Part shown: piece by piece, positions 5,938 through 9,464 of the stretch
Layout of the letters: each line of letters opens with the position of its first letter
Numbering within the stretch: position 1 is the stretch's first letter
NCBI GenBank assembly: GCA_021156245.1
Contig: JAJNBO010000062.1
Coordinates: 1-9,464, forward strand
Source of the DNA: Ramlibacter sp.
GTDB taxonomy: Bacteria > Pseudomonadota > Gammaproteobacteria > Burkholderiales > Burkholderiaceae_C
Length of the DNA: 9,464 nt
Direction of reading: 5' to 3'
Made by a program: the position numbers and the translations under genes
Notes under the pieces: model-generated
Databases searched by the model: none
Seen by the model: only the letters and a program-made list of their open reading frames with translations
What the model was told of the DNA's origin: nothing

Positions 5938-6402
5938 TCAGAGCTGCGCCGACGGCAGCTGGTCTTCCGCTGCCGGCCAGTCGCGGATGTACGCCTTGAG
6001 CATGCGGTTCTCGAAGTTCTGGCTGTCCACGACCGCCTTGGCGACGTCGTACAGGCTGATCACGCCCATCAGCATGCGCTTGTCCATCACGGGCATGTAG
6101 CGGGCATGCCGTTCCAGCATCATGCGGCGCACTTCGTCGAGCTCGGTCTCCAGCGTGCAGGTCAGCGGATGGTCGTCCATCGCCGTGCGCACCGTGATGT
6201 CGCCGGCCGTGTGCTTGTTGACCTGGATGCACTGGATCACCTCGCGGAAGGTGAGCATGCCCACCAGGTCGCCGTGGTCCATGACGACCAGGGAGCCGAT
6301 GTCCTTTTCGGCCATGGTGTCGATGGCGCGACTCAAGGGTTCGTCGGGCGAAACCGTATAGAGGGTGTTGCCCTTCACGCGAAGGATGTCGCTGACTTTC
6401 AT
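5938..6402 (-). CDS. Tandem CBS-domain protein
   Basis: A 154-residue stand-alone protein with two CBS domains and no enzyme or membrane part. The first spans about 5-60 ([20 protein letters not shown] then [19 protein letters not shown]), the second about 72-130 ([20 protein letters not shown] then [21 protein letters not shown]). The [10 protein letters not shown] and [10 protein letters not shown] strands are the usual ends of each domain. Paired CBS domains form a Bateman module that binds adenosine nucleotides or S-adenosyl compounds and usually regulates a partner; none is identifiable here. The start ATG is supported by AGGAGA five bases upstream; the upstream in-frame extension is non-coding in character. 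It is divergent from metY across a 109-nt gap. Small CBS proteins of this type are common in betaproteobacteria and mostly uncharacterised. Confidence 0.92.
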   Translation of the reverse strand: MKVSDILRVKGNTLYTVSPDEPLSRAIDTMAEKDIGSLVVMDHGDLVGMLTFREVIQCIQVNKHTAGDITVRTAMDDHPLTCTLETELDEVRRMMLERHARYMPVMDKRMLMGVISLYDVAKAVVDSQNFENRMLKAYIRDWPAAEDQLPSAQL

Positions 6403-6511
6403 GGCGGTCTCCTGGAGCCGGCCCCCACGAGCCGGGATCGGGTCCTGAAGAATATAGCCCACAATCCCGCACAGTTCCATCAGCGACGCGGCACAAGGAG
6501 GAGACAGGCCC
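6403..6511. promoter_or_regulatory. Divergent intergenic region between the CBS gene and metY
   Basis: This 109-nt gap must hold the promoters of both divergent genes unless they lie inside coding sequence. It is slightly AT-richer around 6445-6465. On the minus strand TATATT (6451-6456) could be a -10 for the CBS gene, about 48 nt before its start, but the hexamer 17 bp upstream matches TTGACA poorly. AGGAGA at 6408-6413 is the CBS ribosome site. On the + strand AGGAGG at 6496-6501, ten bases before the metY ATG, is the metY ribosome site. I see no clear MetJ- or MetR-type operator and no long stem suggesting a SAM riboswitch. Confidence 0.5.
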
Positions 6512-7807
6512 ATGCCCGGTTACTCGGATCCCGGTTTCGACACACTCGCCCTGCATGCCGGCGCGGCGCCCGACCCCGCCACCGGCGCCCGGGCGGTTCC
6601 CATCCACCTCAGCACGTCCTTCGTGTTCGAGTCCAGCGACCACGCCGCGGCGCTGTTCAACCTGGAGCGTTCGGGCCACGTCTATTCGCGCATCAGCAAC
6701 CCGACCAATGCCGTGCTGGAGCAGCGGGTGGCGGCGTTGGAAGGCGGCATCGGCGCGATCGCCACCGCCAGCGGCCAGGCAGCCCTGCACCTGTCCATCG
6801 CCACCCTCATGGGCGCCGGGTCGCACATCGTGGCCAGCACCGCCCTCTACGGCGGCTCGCAGAACCTGCTGCACTACACGATGCGCCGCTTCGGCATCGA
6901 AACCACCTTCGTGAAGCCGGGCGACATCGACGGCTGGCGCGCTGCCATCCGGCCGGAAACGAAGTTGCTGTTCGGGGAAACGGTGGGCAACCCCGGGTTG
7001 GACGTGCTGGACATCCCGACCGTCTCGGCGCTGGCACACGACGCCGGCCTGCCCTTGCTGGTGGATTCCACTTTCACCACCCCTTACCTGATGAAGCCTT
7101 TCGACCTCGGGGCAGACCTGGTCTACCACTCGGCGACCAAGTTCCTGTCAGGGCACGGCACGGTGATCGGCGGCGTCGTGGTCGACGGCGGCAGCTTCGA
7201 CTGGGAGGGCTCCGGCCGGTTCGCCGAGTTGACGGCGCCCTACGACGGCTTCCACAACATGGTGTTCAGCGAGGAGTCGACGGTCGGCGCCTTCCTGCTG
7301 CGGGCCCGCCGCGAAGGATTGCGCGACTTCGGCGCCAGCATGAGCCCGCACACGGCCTGGCTCATCCTGCAAGGCATCGAGACCTTGCCACTGCGCATGG
7401 ACCGGCACATGGGCAACACGCGCAAGGTGGTCGAATTCCTTGCCGCCCACGCATTCGTGGAGCAGGTGCGACACCCCATGCTGGAATCGCATCCCAGCCA
7501 CGCACTCGCGCAGAAGCTGCTGCCGCGCGGCGCCGGCTCGGTCTTCAGCTTCGACATGAAGGGCAGCCGCGAGCAGGGCAAGAAGTTCATCGAGGCGCTC
7601 AAGCTGTTCAGCCACCTGGCCAACGTGGGCGATTGCCGCTCGTTGGTGATCCACCCGGCCAGCACCACGCACTTCCGCATGACGGACGAAGCGTTGAAGG
7701 GTGCCGGCATCGGGCCTGGAACCATCCGCCTGTCGATCGGACTGGAAGACCCGGACGACCTGATCGACGACCTCAAGCGGGCCCTGCGCGCCGCGGAAAA
7801 AGCCTGA
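6512..7807 (+). CDS. metY: O-acetylhomoserine aminocarboxypropyltransferase (O-acetylhomoserine sulfhydrylase)
   Basis: A 431-residue PLP enzyme of the Cys/Met metabolism family. It makes homocysteine directly from O-acetyl-L-homoserine and sulfide, in the cytoplasm, feeding methionine synthesis. PLP features appear in order: YSRISNPT (58-65), ATASGQAA (84-91), phosphate-contacting Y113 in ALYGG, D185 in LLVDSTF, and the Schiff-base lysine K210 in YHSATKFLSGHG (205-216). NVGDCRSLVIHPASTTH (371-387) and TIRLSIGLED (404-413) carry the carboxylate-binding arginine region. Length (~430) and the SATKFLSGHGTVIGG-type active-site loop favour MetY over the shorter (~400) MetZ O-succinylhomoserine enzymes, though acyl preference is not proven by sequence alone. 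The start has a strong AGGAGG ten bases upstream. It leads a rightward cluster with the hydrolase 9 nt downstream. Confidence 0.93.
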   Translation: MPGYSDPGFDTLALHAGAAPDPATGARAVPIHLSTSFVFESSDHAAALFNLERSGHVYSRISNPTNAVLEQRVAALEGGIGAIATASGQAALHLSIATLMGAGSHIVASTALYGGSQNLLHYTMRRFGIETTFVKPGDIDGWRAAIRPETKLLFGETVGNPGLDVLDIPTVSALAHDAGLPLLVDSTFTTPYLMKPFDLGADLVYHSATKFLSGHGTVIGGVVVDGGSFDWEGSGRFAELTAPYDGFHNMVFSEESTVGAFLLRARREGLRDFGASMSPHTAWLILQGIETLPLRMDRHMGNTRKVVEFLAAHAFVEQVRHPMLESHPSHALAQKLLPRGAGSVFSFDMKGSREQGKKFIEALKLFSHLANVGDCRSLVIHPASTTHFRMTDEALKGAGIGPGTIRLSIGLEDPDDLIDDLKRALRAAEKA

Positions 7808-7816
7808 GGGCGCGCC

Positions 7817-8623
7817 ATGGAAGTCACCGTCAACGGCGCCCGTACCTTCTGCTACACCGGCGGCAAGCCCTTCGATGCGGCCAAGCCCACCGTCGTCTTC
7901 ATCCACGGCGTGCTGAACGACCACAGCGTCTGGGCCCTGCAGACACGCTACCTCGCCAACCACGGGTGGAACGTCCTCGCGGTGGACCTGCCCGGACACG
8001 CCAAGAGCGGCGGCGAACCGCCGGCCAGCGTCGAGGAGGCCAGCGCGTTCGTGCTGGCGCTGCTGGACGCCGCGAAGGTCGAAAAGGCCGCGCTGGTCGG
8101 CCACAGCTTCGGCTCGCTCGTGGCGCTGGAAACCGCGGCGCGTGCCCCGGACCGCATCACGCAGGCGGCGCTGGTCGGCATCGCCTATCCGATGAAGGTC
8201 TCGCCCGCGCTGCTGGACAACGCCCGCGACCAGCCTGAGAAGGCCATCGCCATGGTCAACGTTTTCTCGCATTCGATGCTGGCGCCGCCGCCCTCCTCCC
8301 TGGGCCCCGGCACGTGGTTGTACGGCGGCGGCCGTGCGCTGATGCGTCGCGTGCTGGCGAGCAACCGGAAGGTCAACGTCTTCCACCGCGGCTTCGTGGC
8401 CTGCGACACGTACGCCGGCGGCGAGGCCGCGATCGAGAAGGTGCGCTGCCCCCTGCTGTTCGTGCTGGGCAAGTCGGACGCCATGACGCCGCCGAAAGCC
8501 GCGCAGTCGCTGCAGCAGAAGGCACGCGATGCCCGGACGGTGCTGGTCGAAGCGGGCCACCAGATGATGGAGGAAGCCCCGGACGCGGTGCTGTTCGCGC
8601 TGCGGGACTTCCTGAAGCCGTGA
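7817..8623 (+). CDS. Alpha/beta fold hydrolase
   Basis: A 268-residue alpha/beta hydrolase with no signal peptide, presumably cytoplasmic. The oxyanion-hole HG is at 30-31 (VVFIHGVLNDHSVW), the strand-loop DLPGHAKS at 57-64, and the nucleophile elbow GHSFGS at 95-100 with S97. The acid is probably D221 (LGKSDAMTPP) and the base H248 (EAGHQMMEEAP), so the catalytic triad is complete. A cap region covers about 125-200, with PPPSSLGPGTW at 157-167. Such enzymes range from esterases to epoxide hydrolases and dehalogenases; nothing visible fixes the substrate. The ATG lies 9 nt after the metY stop, with only a weak GAGGG upstream, so expression is probably tied to metY. Its stop overlaps the start of the P450 (GTGA). 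Confidence 0.92.
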   Translation: MEVTVNGARTFCYTGGKPFDAAKPTVVFIHGVLNDHSVWALQTRYLANHGWNVLAVDLPGHAKSGGEPPASVEEASAFVLALLDAAKVEKAALVGHSFGSLVALETAARAPDRITQAALVGIAYPMKVSPALLDNARDQPEKAIAMVNVFSHSMLAPPPSSLGPGTWLYGGGRALMRRVLASNRKVNVFHRGFVACDTYAGGEAAIEKVRCPLLFVLGKSDAMTPPKAAQSLQQKARDARTVLVEAGHQMMEEAPDAVLFALRDFLKP

Positions 8624-9464
8624 ACGAGATCCGCGCCACGCCGCCGATGTCGCCGGAACGCGCGCGCGAGATCGCGGCCGGCTTCGACCTGCGCGCGCTG
8701 CCGCCCGACTTCTACGCCAATCCCTATCCCGTCTACGACGTGCTGCGCGAGACCGAGCCGGTGCGCCGCATGCCCGACGGCTCCTGGTTCCTCACGCGGC
8801 ACGCCGACCTGATGGCCGTGTACCGGGACGCGCAGGTGTTCAGCTCCGACAAGAAGGTGGAGTTCACGCCGAAGTACGGCGCGGGCGCCCCGCTGCTGGA
8901 GCACCACACCACCAGCCTCGTCTTCAACGACCCGCCGCTGCACACGCGCGTGCGCAAGCTGATGATGGGCGCCCTCACCCGCCGCGCCATCGCGGAGCTG
9001 GAGCCGGGCCTCGTGCAGCTCGTGGACGGATTGCTCGACGCGATCGCCGCGAAAGGCGGCGGCGACCTCATCGAGGACTTCGCCTGCGCGATCCCGGTGG
9101 AGATCATCGGCAACCTGCTCGGCGTGCCGCACGCCGACCGGGCACCGCTGCGCGGCTGGTCGCTGGCGATCCTCGGCGCGCTCGAGCCCAAGCTGACCCG
9201 CGAGCAGGAGGACCTGGGCAACCGCAGCGTGCGCGAGTTCACCGACTACCTGCAGGTGCTGGTGGCGGACCGCCGCCAGCGTCCCGGCGATCCGGAACAC
9301 GACGTGCTCACCCGCTTGATCCAGGGAGAGGACGCGGGCGAACGCCTGAACGAATCCGAGCTGTTGCAGAACTGCATCTTCATCCTGAACGCCGGGCACG
9401 AAACCACGACCAACCTGATCGGCAACGCGCTGGTCGCCCTGCAGGAATGGCCGCAGGAAAAGGA
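8620..9464 (+). CDS. Cytochrome P450 (C-terminus cut by window edge)
   Basis: The first 281 residues of a soluble bacterial cytochrome P450, a heme monooxygenase that would need ferredoxin and reductase partners not present here. The N-terminus has no membrane anchor and reads DFYANPYPVYDVLRE at 30-44. The helix-C region LVFNDPPLHTRVRKLM (100-115) has H108 and R112 placed for heme propionate contact. The I-helix NAGHETTTNLIGN (257-269) has the oxygen-activating A/G-G-x-E-T-T pattern. The ExxR and heme-cysteine FxxGxHxC motifs would lie beyond the right edge. Two starts are possible: GTG at 8620, which overlaps the hydrolase stop by 4 nt (GTGA), or ATG at 8647. Neither has a good Shine-Dalgarno; I prefer the GTG for its coupling geometry. 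The substrate is unknown. Confidence 0.93.
   Translation, partial: MNEIRATPPMSPERAREIAAGFDLRALPPDFYANPYPVYDVLRETEPVRRMPDGSWFLTRHADLMAVYRDAQVFSSDKKVEFTPKYGAGAPLLEHHTTSLVFNDPPLHTRVRKLMMGALTRRAIAELEPGLVQLVDGLLDAIAAKGGGDLIEDFACAIPVEIIGNLLGVPHADRAPLRGWSLAILGALEPKLTREQEDLGNRSVREFTDYLQVLVADRRQRPGDPEHDVLTRLIQGEDAGERLNESELLQNCIFILNAGHETTTNLIGNALVALQEWPQEK

Noticed and set aside
6403..6511. A SAM riboswitch or other leader RNA before metY
   Set aside because: I could not find the multi-stem layout or conserved core; the region is short and is shared with a divergent promoter.
7808..7816. The GGGCGCGCC sequence between metY and the hydrolase as a regulatory site
   Set aside because: It is a short GC-rich string in a 9-nt gap; such strings are expected at this base composition.
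5698..8238. An 846-codon open frame on the + strand spanning aroC, the CBS gene, metY and the hydrolase
   Set aside because: It crosses several genes in shadow frames, has low-complexity Arg/Pro/Gly-rich sequence, and shows no domain.

Overview
The window is compact, very GC-rich bacterial chromosome. Its protein families and gene order (aroC joined to an MFS gene, DUF3606 next to an aldo/keto reductase, stress-type SDR, metY) suggest a betaproteobacterium of the Burkholderiales, probably a Comamonadaceae relative of Variovorax or Ramlibacter. That placement is inference from family resemblance, not a search. I see no tRNA, rRNA, CRISPR array, phage gene or transposase, and no gene-free stretch longer than about 120 bases.

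Two transcription directions leave a divergent intergenic region at about 6403-6511. Leftward (minus strand), in transcription order, come: a two-CBS-domain protein; a single REP-like palindromic unit; chorismate synthase aroC; an MFS transporter of the MFS_1-like/PPP type starting immediately after the aroC stop; a small protein with HExxH and ExxA motifs; a 59-residue DUF3606 protein overlapping an aldo/keto reductase by one base; an SDR with a charged N-terminal extension; an inverted pair of the same REP-like unit; and a FrnE-type DsbA-family oxidoreductase cut by the left window edge. Rightward come metY (O-acetylhomoserine sulfhydrylase), an alpha/beta hydrolase 9 nt later, and a cytochrome P450 overlapping the hydrolase stop by 4 nt and cut by the right edge before its heme-cysteine loop.

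Functionally this is core metabolism (aroC for aromatic amino acids, metY for methionine) mixed with redox and stress genes (SDR, AKR, DUF3606, FrnE-like) and an uncharacterised hydrolase/P450 pair. I find no convincing new multi-gene defence or mobile system. The points most worth a second look are the three copies of a ~31-bp palindromic unit (two forming a REPIN-like pair), the small HExxH membrane-associated protein, the -10-like box almost touching the aroC start, and the tight junctions at TGA|ATG, TGATG and GTGA.
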